Part shown: in pieces, positions 7,628 to 14,203 of the stretch
How the letters are laid out: each line of letters starts with the position of its first letter
How positions within the stretch are numbered: position 1 is the first letter of the stretch
DNA from: JARDZI01 sp041639705
GTDB lineage: Bacteria > Bacillota > Clostridia > Clostridiales > Caloramatoraceae
Length of the DNA stretch: 14,653 bases
NCBI GenBank assembly: GCA_041639705.1
Contig: JBEQBT010000061.1
Location: 1-14,653 of the forward strand
Direction of reading: 5' to 3'
Translations under genes and position numbers: made by a program
The notes under the pieces: model-generated
Seen by the model: only the letters and a program-made list of their open reading frames with translations
What the model was told of the DNA's origin: nothing
The model's database searches: none

Positions 7628-7721
7628 TATTGCCTCATATCACATAAATATTATAAGGAGGGATTTTAAAAGATAATCAAGTCTATCCATTATTTTATTA
7701 TTAAAGGAGGTTAGTAGTTCA

Positions 7722-8489
7722 ATGGAAGTTACTGTTTTTCAGATTATTGCATTGACGTTATATGCCTTCCTGGCAATCCTTGATGGACTTGGAACAGACA
7801 TAGGCATGAGTAAGCCAATTCAAGCAGGATTTTTTGCAGGTCTTATAATGGGAGATGTTAAATTAGGACTTATGGTTGGAGCAACATTACAACTTATGAT
7901 ATTGGGAGTTGGAACCTATGGTGGCGCATCAATACCCGATTTCATGACTGGTGCATTACTTGGTACAGCATTTGGAGTTATATCAGGTAAGGGACTTGAG
8001 TTTGCATTAGGACTAGCAGTTCCAATTGGTCTTTTCCTTGTTCAGCTTGATGTATTAGCAAGATTTTCAAATACTTATTTTATGCATAGGGCAGATAAAT
8101 ATGCAGAGGTTGGAAATACAAAGGGAATAGAGAGAATGAATCTGCTTGGTGCACTACCCTGGGGTCTTTCACGTGCTATTCCAGTTTTCATAGCATTAAT
8201 ATTTGGTTCTAATATTGTAGAAGGTCTTTTAAAGGTATTCCCAACTTGGTTAATGGGAGGTTTAAAGGTATCAGGTGGAATACTACCAGCACTTGGTATT
8301 GCAATACTATTAAGATATCTTCCTGCTAAAAAGTATATTGCATACTTGATTATAGGATTTGTTGCTGCTGCATACTTAAAGATTCCTATGGTAGGTGTTG
8401 CATTAGCCGGTTTGGCAATTGCTTTTATTAACTTTACAAATAAGAGTAGCAAAAGTATAACTGCAGGAGGTGTAGGTTTAGATGAGTAA
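7722..8489 (+). CDS. PTS system mannose-family EIIC permease subunit
   Basis: The protein has 255 residues. ATG at 7722 follows AAAGGAGG (7704-7711). It is a highly hydrophobic multi-span membrane protein with the family's early conserved region KPIQAGFFAGLIMGDVKLGL (about 31-50) and GATLQLMILGVGTYGGASIP, which form the sugar-binding permease core. EIIC together with EIID builds the membrane channel of mannose-type PTS transporters. It overlaps the EIID gene by 8 bases, pointing to coupled translation and equal subunit amounts. The 94-base gap upstream is unusually long for this operon and holds an extra unused ribosome binding site at 7655. Length is in the normal range and no damage is seen. 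Confidence 0.95.
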   Translation: MEVTVFQIIALTLYAFLAILDGLGTDIGMSKPIQAGFFAGLIMGDVKLGLMVGATLQLMILGVGTYGGASIPDFMTGALLGTAFGVISGKGLEFALGLAVPIGLFLVQLDVLARFSNTYFMHRADKYAEVGNTKGIERMNLLGALPWGLSRAIPVFIALIFGSNIVEGLLKVFPTWLMGGLKVSGGILPALGIAILLRYLPAKKYIAYLIIGFVAAAYLKIPMVGVALAGLAIAFINFTNKSSKSITAGGVGLDE

Positions 8490-9285
8490 TGAAGACAAGA
8501 AATTAACCAAAAAAGAGTTAATGAAAATTAACCTCCGTTGGCAAATAGCAGGACAGTGGGGCTGGAACTATGAGAGAATGCAGGGGCTTCCATATTGCTA
8601 CGTTATGATGCCTGCGCTAAAAAAGTGGTATAAGGATGAGGAAGAGCTTAAAAAGGCATTAAAAATGCATCTTCAGTTCTACAATACAGAACCAGACATG
8701 TCACATTTAATTATTGGTGCAGACCTTGCAATTGAAGAAAAAAGCGGTATTGATGGTAAGGATGCTGTATCTGCTATTAAAACAGGTTTAATGGGACCTT
8801 TTGCAGGAGTTGGAGATACAATATTTGGAGTTATTTCAGGAACAGTATTTGGTTCAATTGCAGCTTATATGGCTATGGAAGGAAATTCACTTGGAATATG
8901 GATTTGGTTAATTTGGTTGGTTTTCAGATGGTTCCTAAGATGGTGGTTTATTAATCTTGGTTACAAACAAGGAACAAAGCTAGTATCAACAATGAGTGGC
9001 AAAATAAAGGATATTACTGAAGGTGCAACTATACTAGGGCTTACAGTAATTGGTGCTCTAATTCCAACTGTTGTAAGAGCAAATGTACCATTTGTATTTC
9101 AATCTGGAGATGTTCAAATGAAACTCCAGGATATTCTAAATCAAATTATGCCTGCAATTATTCCTGTTTGTCTTGTTGGAGTAACCTATTGGCTTCTTGC
9201 AAGAAAGGGTATGAATTCAACAAAGGCAATATTCCTTCTTCTATTAATAGGTATTGTTTTGTTTAACCTTAAAATATTAGGGTAA
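8482..9285 (+). CDS. PTS system mannose-family EIID permease subunit
   Basis: The protein has 267 residues. ATG at 8482 lies inside the end of the EIIC gene, with GGAGG at 8466-8470. The N-terminal cytosolic part contains the family signature region LRWQIAGQWGWNYERMQGLP and PDMSHLIIGADLAIEE. GLMGPFAGVGDTIFG follows in the middle, and the C-terminus holds several hydrophobic spans, the last near the end (IFLLLLIGIVLFNLKILG). EIID is the partner of EIIC in the mannose-family translocation channel. No lesion is seen. A GC-rich palindrome follows at 9291-9316 before the EIIB gene. Confidence 0.95.
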   Translation: MSNEDKKLTKKELMKINLRWQIAGQWGWNYERMQGLPYCYVMMPALKKWYKDEEELKKALKMHLQFYNTEPDMSHLIIGADLAIEEKSGIDGKDAVSAIKTGLMGPFAGVGDTIFGVISGTVFGSIAAYMAMEGNSLGIWIWLIWLVFRWFLRWWFINLGYKQGTKLVSTMSGKIKDITEGATILGLTVIGALIPTVVRANVPFVFQSGDVQMKLQDILNQIMPAIIPVCLVGVTYWLLARKGMNSTKAIFLLLLIGIVLFNLKILG

Positions 9286-9290
9286 AACTA

Positions 9291-9316
9291 TTTGCACCCG
9301 GAATTCCGGGTGCAAA
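9291..9316 (+). repeat. Perfect 26-base palindrome between EIID and EIIB
   Basis: The halves TTTGCACCCGGAA (9291-9303) and TTCCGGGTGCAAA (9304-9316) are exact reverse complements. As RNA it forms an 11-bp GC-rich hairpin with an AATT loop, far more stable than anything around it. No T-run follows, so it is not a classic terminator. It could be an mRNA stabiliser or processing site that sets the EIIB-SIS to EIIC-EIID ratio, or a protein-binding site on DNA. Confidence 0.9.
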
Positions 9317-9343
9317 AGTTTAATAAGAAGCAAGGAGGGTATT

Positions 9344-9838
9344 ATGGGAATTATTCATGTGAGAATAGATGATAGATTAATTCATGGGCAGGTTGCTGCA
9401 TTTTGGTGTAATATTCTAAAAGCTCAAAGAATCATGGTCGCAAATGATCTAGTTGCAAATGATGAGCTGCAAAAGAGTGTCCTTAGAATGGTTTCTCCTC
9501 CAGGAGTTGCAACATCAATAATCACTAAGGACAGGGCAGCAGAAAACATAAATGCAGGCAAATATGATGCTGAAAGAGTAATGTTAATTCTAAAAAGCCC
9601 CAGGGATGCATTGGATTTAATAAAACTTGGTGTTGAAATAAAAAATATTAATGTAGGAAATATGGCACACCATGATAATACAGTTCAAATAAAAAGATCT
9701 ATTAATGTAACACAGGATGATATTGAGAATTTTAAAAAATTAAATACAGATGGAGTTAAATTAACATCAATAATGGTGCCTGATGAACCAACAACGAATT
9801 TAATGGATTATATAGAAAAGCTTGAAAAGCATAAATAA
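9344..9838 (+). CDS. PTS system mannose/fructose/sorbose-family EIIB component
   Basis: The protein has 164 residues. ATG at 9344 follows AAGGAGGG. The active-site block IHVRIDDRLIHGQV places the phosphorylated histidine at position 14, in the usual spot for EIIB of the mannose family. Further matches are VSPPGVATSI and INVGNMAHHDNTVQI, where substrate-side phosphate transfer loops are found. EIIB takes phosphate from EIIA His9 and passes it to the sugar as EIIC/EIID carries it across the membrane. Placement after EIID, not next to EIIA, is less common than A-B-C-D order. A strong hairpin separates it from EIID, which may allow a different expression level. Confidence 0.95.
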   Translation: MGIIHVRIDDRLIHGQVAAFWCNILKAQRIMVANDLVANDELQKSVLRMVSPPGVATSIITKDRAAENINAGKYDAERVMLILKSPRDALDLIKLGVEIKNINVGNMAHHDNTVQIKRSINVTQDDIENFKKLNTDGVKLTSIMVPDEPTTNLMDYIEKLEKHK

Positions 9839-9850
9839 GAGGTGAGGGTT

Positions 9851-10558
9851 ATGAGTTATTTGAAATATTTTGATGTGGTCGAAGAGTTAATTAATGAAAT
9901 AAAGAATTCACAAAGAGAGAATATTCAAAAGGCTGCCTCAATAATTGCAGAAGCAATAATGAATGGTGGTATTGTTCATTCCTTTGGCAGTGGACATTCC
10001 TATGCAGCAGCTATAGAGGTTGCAGGCAGAGCAGGAGGCCTTATTTGTGCAAAGGCAATAGAAGAACCCTCCAGAGGAATATATGAGATGGTAGAAGGTG
10101 TAGGCACAAGATTAATGGGAACCTTTGACTTGCGTGAAAATGATTGTGCTATCCTAATATCTAACTCGGGAAGAAATCCACTTGGAATAGAAATTGCTAA
10201 CCATATTAAAAACCATGGGAACAAAATTATAGTTGTAACCTCCCTTGAAGCTTCAAAAAATCTTAAATCAAGGCATTCATCTGGTAAGAATTTATACGAA
10301 TTTGCTGATGTAATACTGGACAATAGGGTTATGGAAGGTGACTCATCTGTTGAAATTGAAGGAATGCCTTGGAAAATAGGTCCCACATCTTCAATTGCAG
10401 CAGCACTGCTATTAAACTCAACAATTATTGAAGCAGTTGAAATAATGATATCAAAGGGCTTTACTCCACCAGTTTACTTGAGTGCAAATATTGATGGAGG
10501 ACCTGAACATAACAAGGTGCTGGTTGCAAAATATGCTGAAAGGCTTTATAGAAAGTAG
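9851..10558 (+). CDS. SIS-domain sugar-phosphate-binding protein (UPF0309-like)
   Basis: The protein has 235 residues. I choose ATG at 9851, spaced 6 bases from AGGTG (9840-9844); the in-frame GTG at 9842 overlaps that ribosome binding site. The N-terminus YFDVVEELINEIKNSQRENI, then GGIVHSFGSGHSYAAAIEVAGRAGGL (FGSGHS at about 45-50) and AILISNSGRNPLGIEIA (around 105-120) are the phosphosugar-binding loops of the SIS fold in the UPF0309 family. SIS proteins bind phosphorylated, often amino, sugars and act as isomerases, deaminases, etherases or regulators. As last gene of the PTS operon it probably acts on the imported sugar phosphate, but the reaction is not determined. It starts 12 bases after EIIB ends. 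Confidence 0.88.
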   Translation: MSYLKYFDVVEELINEIKNSQRENIQKAASIIAEAIMNGGIVHSFGSGHSYAAAIEVAGRAGGLICAKAIEEPSRGIYEMVEGVGTRLMGTFDLRENDCAILISNSGRNPLGIEIANHIKNHGNKIIVVTSLEASKNLKSRHSSGKNLYEFADVILDNRVMEGDSSVEIEGMPWKIGPTSSIAAALLLNSTIIEAVEIMISKGFTPPVYLSANIDGGPEHNKVLVAKYAERLYRK

Positions 10559-10602
10559 TGGTCCATGTTCCCAAATCAACAAGGAATGGATAGTATTACT
10601 TT

Positions 10603-10628
10603 AGTCCTGGCATTTGCCAGGGCTTTTT
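10603..10628 (+). terminator. Terminator of the PTS operon
   Basis: The stem CCTGGC (10606-10611) with GCCAGG (10616-10621), extended outward by G-T and A-T/G-C pairs, has an ATTT loop and is followed directly by TTTTT (10624-10628). It lies 45 bases after the SIS gene and closes the operon. Confidence 0.88.
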
Positions 10629-10668
10629 AATAAATAAAAGGAAGTGAGTAATTTGAATTAAATACAAT

Positions 10669-10710
10669 TCCATAGCAAACAATAAATGAGTAGATTAATT
10701 AAGCTATGGA
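10669..10710 (+). promoter_or_regulatory. Leader hairpin covering part of the next ribosome binding site
   Basis: TCCATAGC (10669-10676) pairs perfectly with GCTATGGA (10703-10710). The right arm includes GGA of the GGAG that serves the ATG at 10720. Upstream, a ribosome-binding-like AAGGAAGTGA leads to a two-codon frame TTG-AAT-TAA (10653-10661). The arrangement could reduce or control translation of the SNase-like gene; this is inference from structure only. Confidence 0.4.
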
Positions 10711-10719
10711 GTGAATAGT

Positions 10720-11289
10720 ATGAAATGTAAAATTCTAAAAAATAGCATTGTAATTCTTACAATACTTCTAGTATTTTCGTTGATTATTGAAGTATATATG
10801 ATTAATGATAATAGTATTGGATACGTATCTGAACAGGACAGTAATCAATCTGCAAGAAAAAACATTGAAAAAGCTGTGGTTGTGGGACATGTGAGTGGCA
10901 GTGTTATAAAGGTTAAAATGGTGAATGGATTAGAGTGTAATGTTCAATTAGCTGGAGCATTTACACCCTTTTCGGGAAAAGATTATGATGCATCTTATGA
11001 ATATTCATTAGATAAACTGCCAGCGGGAAAAACAATTTTTCTTGAAAAAGCTCTAAATTTTACAGAATTTAAGGGTTCTGAATACAAAATAAGATATATA
11101 TGGATGAATGAACCTAGCAAAGATCCAGGAATTGATGAAATAAAAAACAATTTATATGATGCAAGAATAGTGATGGATGGGTTTGGATATAGTATACCTT
11201 CCTGGTACGACAGCTATTATAACAATTATATTGAAGAATATGGAAGATATGCATCAAAAAATAAGATGGGATTATGGGGAACAAAGTAA
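10720..11289 (+). CDS. Secreted or anchored SNase-fold protein lacking catalytic residues
   Basis: The protein has 189 residues. I choose ATG at 10720 (GGAG at 10708-10711) over the in-frame GTG at 10711, which overlaps it. A hydrophobic segment at about 9-28 predicts a signal peptide or anchor. Residues 53-189 follow the thermonuclease fold: VVVGHVSGSVIKV, NGLECNVQLAGAFTP, a central KTIFLEKALNF strand, RYIWMN, NLYDARIVMDGFGYSIPSWY, and the ending YASKNKMGLW. Aligned without gaps from Gly29 onward, staphylococcal nuclease Arg35, Asp40 and Glu43 correspond to Gln76, Phe81 and Phe84; Asp21 corresponds to Ser61, and no Arg87 equivalent is evident. Nuclease activity is therefore unlikely. It may be a binding or structural module at the cell surface. 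It lies between terminator-bounded neighbours as a single gene. Confidence 0.8.
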   Translation: MKCKILKNSIVILTILLVFSLIIEVYMINDNSIGYVSEQDSNQSARKNIEKAVVVGHVSGSVIKVKMVNGLECNVQLAGAFTPFSGKDYDASYEYSLDKLPAGKTIFLEKALNFTEFKGSEYKIRYIWMNEPSKDPGIDEIKNNLYDARIVMDGFGYSIPSWYDSYYNNYIEEYGRYASKNKMGLWGTK

Positions 11290-11408
11290 GATGAAGCTAT
11301 ATGATATTTATCATCTCTAATGTAATTGGAGGTGATTTTTTCTGCTTTTTTTGAGATGAAATTAATATATTTTATATAAACTATCATCTCATTTTCATAT
11401 AGGTATTA

Positions 11409-11417
11409 TGGTATAAT
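11409..11417 (+). promoter_or_regulatory. Extended -10 promoter of the acetyltransferase gene
   Basis: TGGTATAAT at 11409-11417 is a perfect -10 with TGn extension. No convincing -35 is seen. The predicted start near 11424 gives a leader of about 70 bases before ATG 11494. Confidence 0.5.
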
Positions 11418-11493
11418 TTAGTAATATATAGTTATAAAAATATAAGATAGAAATTTAACATCCTAACGAATTTATTAATAGGGGGACGATTTT

Positions 11494-12312
11494 ATGAGTG
11501 AACAAAAGGTAATAGAATTAACTAAGAAAGTAAATACGGTTGATTCAATATATAAAGATTTATTAAAGCTTGGGATTCATGGTGGAGAAACTATATTGGT
11601 TCATTCTTCCTTATCAAGTATTGGTTGGGTTTGTGGAGAAGCCCAAGCTGTTGTAATGGCTCTTCAACAGGCTATTGGCATGAATGGAACTTTGGTTATG
11701 CCAACCCATAGCGGAGCAATTTCTGATCCAGCAGAATGGGCAAATCCACCTGTTCCTAAGGAATGGATACCAATTATATATGAATGTATGCCTGCATTTG
11801 AAGTAAACCTTACTCCAACTAGGGGTATGGGATGCATTGCAGAATTATTTAGGACATTGCCACAGGTCATAAGGTCCAATCACCCACAGGTGTCCTTTGC
11901 AGCATTGGGTAGATTTGCATATGATATTACTAGTAATCATCAACTTACACCGCAACTTGGAATGGAGTCTCCTTTGGGAAAAATGTATTGCTTAAATGCT
12001 AAAGTACTTTTATTAGGTGTTGGGTATGATTCTTGTACAAGCTTTCATCTTGCAGAAGCATTAAACAATAAAATGCCAAAAAAAAGAATGGGTGCAGCAA
12101 TAATTGAAAATAATAAAAGAACATGGAAGTGGTTTGAAGACTTTGACTATAATTCAGATGAAGATTTTCAGAAGATAGGCAATGCATTTGAAGAAACTAA
12201 TGATGTATTTATAGGTAAAGTTGGTAATGCAGAATGTAAGTTATTTGACATGAAAGATGGAGTTGACTTTGCAAAAAACTGGATACAAAATAATAGGTTT
12301 GGAAAGAAATGA
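11494..12312 (+). CDS. AAC(3)-family N-acetyltransferase
   Basis: The protein has 272 residues. ATG at 11494 follows AGGGGGAC (11480-11487). The family's early block ILVHSSLSSIGWV (HSSLSSIG at 37-44), GTLVMPTHSG, TPTRGMGCIAELFR, SNHPQVSFAALG and the CTSFHLAEAL segment with His185 and Glu188 match antibiotic N-acetyltransferases of the AAC(3)/YokD type. These use acetyl-CoA to acylate amino groups, classically at position 3 of the deoxystreptamine ring. Chromosomal members often have other or unknown substrates, so resistance should not be assumed. Length is normal and no mobile element flanks it, arguing for a resident gene. It is a single-gene unit with its own promoter candidate and terminator. 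Confidence 0.9.
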   Translation: MSEQKVIELTKKVNTVDSIYKDLLKLGIHGGETILVHSSLSSIGWVCGEAQAVVMALQQAIGMNGTLVMPTHSGAISDPAEWANPPVPKEWIPIIYECMPAFEVNLTPTRGMGCIAELFRTLPQVIRSNHPQVSFAALGRFAYDITSNHQLTPQLGMESPLGKMYCLNAKVLLLGVGYDSCTSFHLAEALNNKMPKKRMGAAIIENNKRTWKWFEDFDYNSDEDFQKIGNAFEETNDVFIGKVGNAECKLFDMKDGVDFAKNWIQNNRFGKK

Positions 12313-12349
12313 TAAGACTTGAAACTTATATTATATACATAAGCTAAAC

Positions 12350-12384
12350 ATAGCAGTGTATTAGTTAATACACTGCTATATTTA
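12350..12384 (+). terminator. Hairpin terminator after the acetyltransferase gene
   Basis: A near-continuous perfect inverted repeat (ATAGCAGTGTATTA at 12350-12363 with TAATACACTGCTAT at 12366-12379) follows the stop codon by about 40 bases. The T-run is poor (ATTTATAAT), so efficiency is uncertain. Confidence 0.6.
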
Positions 12385-12415
12385 TAATCTCATACTTCAT
12401 TAATCAAGTGTTATA

Positions 12416-12424
12416 TGGTAAAAT
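12416..12424 (+). promoter_or_regulatory. Possible promoter of the VTE5-like gene
   Basis: TGGTAAAAT at 12416-12424 resembles an extended -10, and TTCATT at 12396-12401 is a poor -35 at 17-base spacing. A start near 12431 would give a 45-base leader. Weak evidence. Confidence 0.3.
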
Positions 12425-12476
12425 TTTTTTATGTGTATATACTTATTTGATTAACTGAAAAGATGTGATAAAAGAT

Positions 12477-13133
12477 ATGAAAAACATTATTGGTATAATA
12501 GTTTCCTTTGTATTTACATTCTCAATAATTGGAATTTCAACTATTCTTACAAAACATAAGGTTCTCTCAGGTGAGGACAGTAGAAAATTTGTACATATTG
12601 GAGTATCAAATTGGTGGATAATTGCAATGATATTTTTTAGTAATCCAATTTATGCTTCAATTGCACCTATTTGTTTTATTATTTTAAACTATATATCCTA
12701 TAAAAAAGGTGTGTTTAAGGTAATGGAGGGAGAAAGAAGCAAAAAGGATTTGGGAACAGTTTATTTTGCTATTTCACTTCTAATTTTAGCGATTATTACA
12801 TTTAGCAAGGGAAGCCATCCATATGTTGGAGCACTGGGAGTACTTATAATGGGATATGGTGATGGATTTGCTGCTGTATTTGGTACTAAATATACCAAGC
12901 ACTCATTTAAAATATGGAACAGTACTAAAACCTTATCTGGAACGTGTGCAATGTTTGTTTTTTCATTTTTAGCTGCATTTATTGTTTTGAAAATATATAG
13001 TCCAATTTCTGCACTACCAATTAGTGCTGCATTAGCATTAGTGGCAACCATTATTGAGATGTTTTCTCCATGGGGGCTTGATAATTTAAGTGTTCCATTA
13101 TTAACCACCTATATTTATACATTAATTAAGTAA
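12477..13133 (+). CDS. VTE5/SEC59-family polyprenol (phytol) kinase-like membrane protein
   Basis: The protein has 218 residues. I choose ATG at 12477; GTG at 12465 in the same frame is possible, and the ribosome binding site is weak for both (GATGTGAT at 12462-12469). It is almost entirely hydrophobic, with about six or seven membrane spans. Family motifs are EDSRKFVHIG (RKxxH, Arg36 to His40), SKKDLGTVYFAISLLI, GYGDGFAAVFGTKY and STKTLSGTCAMF, which match the CTP-dependent lipid kinases of the phytol kinase (VTE5), dolichol kinase (SEC59) and DGK1 group. The GDG loop and the KTLSGT region correspond to the nucleotide-binding site. Expected role: phosphorylation of an isoprenoid alcohol or related lipid in the membrane. 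The next gene is a DUF92/VTE6-like protein, which supports the isoprenoid reading. Confidence 0.85.
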   Translation: MKNIIGIIVSFVFTFSIIGISTILTKHKVLSGEDSRKFVHIGVSNWWIIAMIFFSNPIYASIAPICFIILNYISYKKGVFKVMEGERSKKDLGTVYFAISLLILAIITFSKGSHPYVGALGVLIMGYGDGFAAVFGTKYTKHSFKIWNSTKTLSGTCAMFVFSFLAAFIVLKIYSPISALPISAALALVATIIEMFSPWGLDNLSVPLLTTYIYTLIK

Positions 13134-13184
13134 ATAAATATAAAAATAAAGAAATTATATTCTGTAATATAAGGGATAGTCTCT

Positions 13185-13227
13185 ATGCCTTCCTATTTCT
13201 GTTTTATGTAAGATACTAGGTAGGCAT
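13185..13227 (+). other. Imperfect stem-loop between the two isoprenoid-kinase-like genes
   Basis: ATGCCTTCCTA (13185-13195) pairs with TAGGTAGGCAT (13217-13227) apart from one T-T mismatch, with a 21-base loop. No T-run follows, so it is at best a weak terminator or a leader structure. The gap 13134-13351 holds no recognisable gene or known riboswitch. Confidence 0.35.
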
Positions 13228-13284
13228 TAAAGTAAGTAATTACAATGTAAAATCGTATTCATTATAACTATTTTTACAAAGATT

Positions 13285-13290
13285 TATAAT
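13285..13290 (+). promoter_or_regulatory. Possible -10 element ahead of the DUF92 gene
   Basis: A perfect TATAAT at 13285-13290 lies 61 bases before ATG 13352. No good -35 is present at the expected distance. It would let the DUF92 gene be transcribed apart from the kinase-like gene. Chance occurrence is quite possible in this AT-rich stretch. Confidence 0.3.
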
Positions 13291-13351
13291 ATCCATTGAT
13301 GTAATAACGGCAGTATTCATAGGTAAGGTCAAAAAAAGGAAGTGTATCTAT

Positions 13352-14158
13352 ATGTGGAATATAGTCATAGGATTTTTATTTAGTTTTGTAATTGCATTTG
13401 CAGGATACAAGAAGGAATCATTATCCCTAAGTGGAGGAGTCTCAGCGGTTATTTTAGGAACATCCCTGTATTATTTTGGAGGGATATTTTTTTCAGCTAT
13501 TATGGTAGCTTTTTTCATTTCATCTAGTATATTAACTAAATATAAAAAGGGATTTAAAAAGATTCTTGATGATATAAATGAAAAGGGAGGAAAGCGTGAC
13601 TACATACAGGTTATTGCAAATGGTTTATTAGGTTTTATTTTTGCATTATTATTTTTTGTAACCCAAAAGCATGTTTTTATTCTTGCATATGCAACAGCAT
13701 TTGCAGCCTCAAATGCTGATACCTGGGCTTCAGAACTTGGAGTATTAAGTAGGTCAAATCCCATATCCATTATATCATTTAAGAAAATAGAAAGAGGAAT
13801 GTCTGGAGGAGTTAGTCCCATAGGAACTATTGCATCAGCTTTGGGAGCTGGTTTTATTGGTGTTATTTTCACAGTTGGATATATATTGCAATATGGTATT
13901 AATACAAGCTGGCTGAAGCTTTTTATATTATGCTCCTTCTGTGGCTTTATGGGTTCATTAGTAGACAGTTTAATCGGTTCAACACTACAGGCAAAATATT
14001 TATGTACTGTATGTGGTAAAAATACAGAAAAGAAGCTTCACCATGGAAGTAAAACAACTCATATTAGTGGAATTAAGTTTATAAATAATGACGTTGTTAA
14101 CTTTTCTAGTGGGCTTATTGTATCTATCATTGCAATAGCATTATATTTTTTTATATAA
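13352..14158 (+). CDS. DUF92/TMEM19-family membrane protein, VTE6 (phytyl-phosphate kinase)-like
   Basis: The protein has 268 residues. ATG at 13352 follows AAGGAAGTG (13336-13344). It is multi-spanning. The start YKKESLSLSGGVSAVILG, the central ASNADTWASELGVLS (Asp123, Glu128), the GMSGGVSPIGTIASALGAG block and the late CTVCGKNTEKKLHHG (Cys218, Cys221, His230, His231) are hallmarks of DUF92/TMEM19. A plant and cyanobacterial member, VTE6, converts phytyl phosphate to phytyl diphosphate (established knowledge). The neighbour upstream is a VTE5-like kinase, giving the two enzymes for alcohol to diphosphate conversion in tandem. The substrate in this organism is inferred to be a polyprenol but cannot be named. 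Confidence 0.88.
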   Translation: MWNIVIGFLFSFVIAFAGYKKESLSLSGGVSAVILGTSLYYFGGIFFSAIMVAFFISSSILTKYKKGFKKILDDINEKGGKRDYIQVIANGLLGFIFALLFFVTQKHVFILAYATAFAASNADTWASELGVLSRSNPISIISFKKIERGMSGGVSPIGTIASALGAGFIGVIFTVGYILQYGINTSWLKLFILCSFCGFMGSLVDSLIGSTLQAKYLCTVCGKNTEKKLHHGSKTTHISGIKFINNDVVNFSSGLIVSIIAIALYFFI

Positions 14159-14203
14159 TAAAATTATAAAAATTATCATTTTGTATTACTTAGGAGGGCT
14201 TTT

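Noticed and set aside
10000..10386. A 128-codon open frame on the minus strand opposite the SIS gene
   Set aside because: The plus-strand protein is clearly a conserved SIS domain; the antisense frame has no start signals or familiar motifs.
11494..12312. Acquired antibiotic-resistance gene
   Set aside because: The protein is AAC(3)-family, but there are no mobile elements and base composition matches its neighbours; a resident homologue of unknown substrate is more likely.
13134..13351. Riboswitch before the DUF92 gene
   Set aside because: One imperfect stem-loop is present but no conserved core of any riboswitch class I know.
13600..13872. Minus-strand open frame opposite the DUF92 gene
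   Set aside because: Antisense shadow of a conserved membrane protein, without a ribosome binding site.
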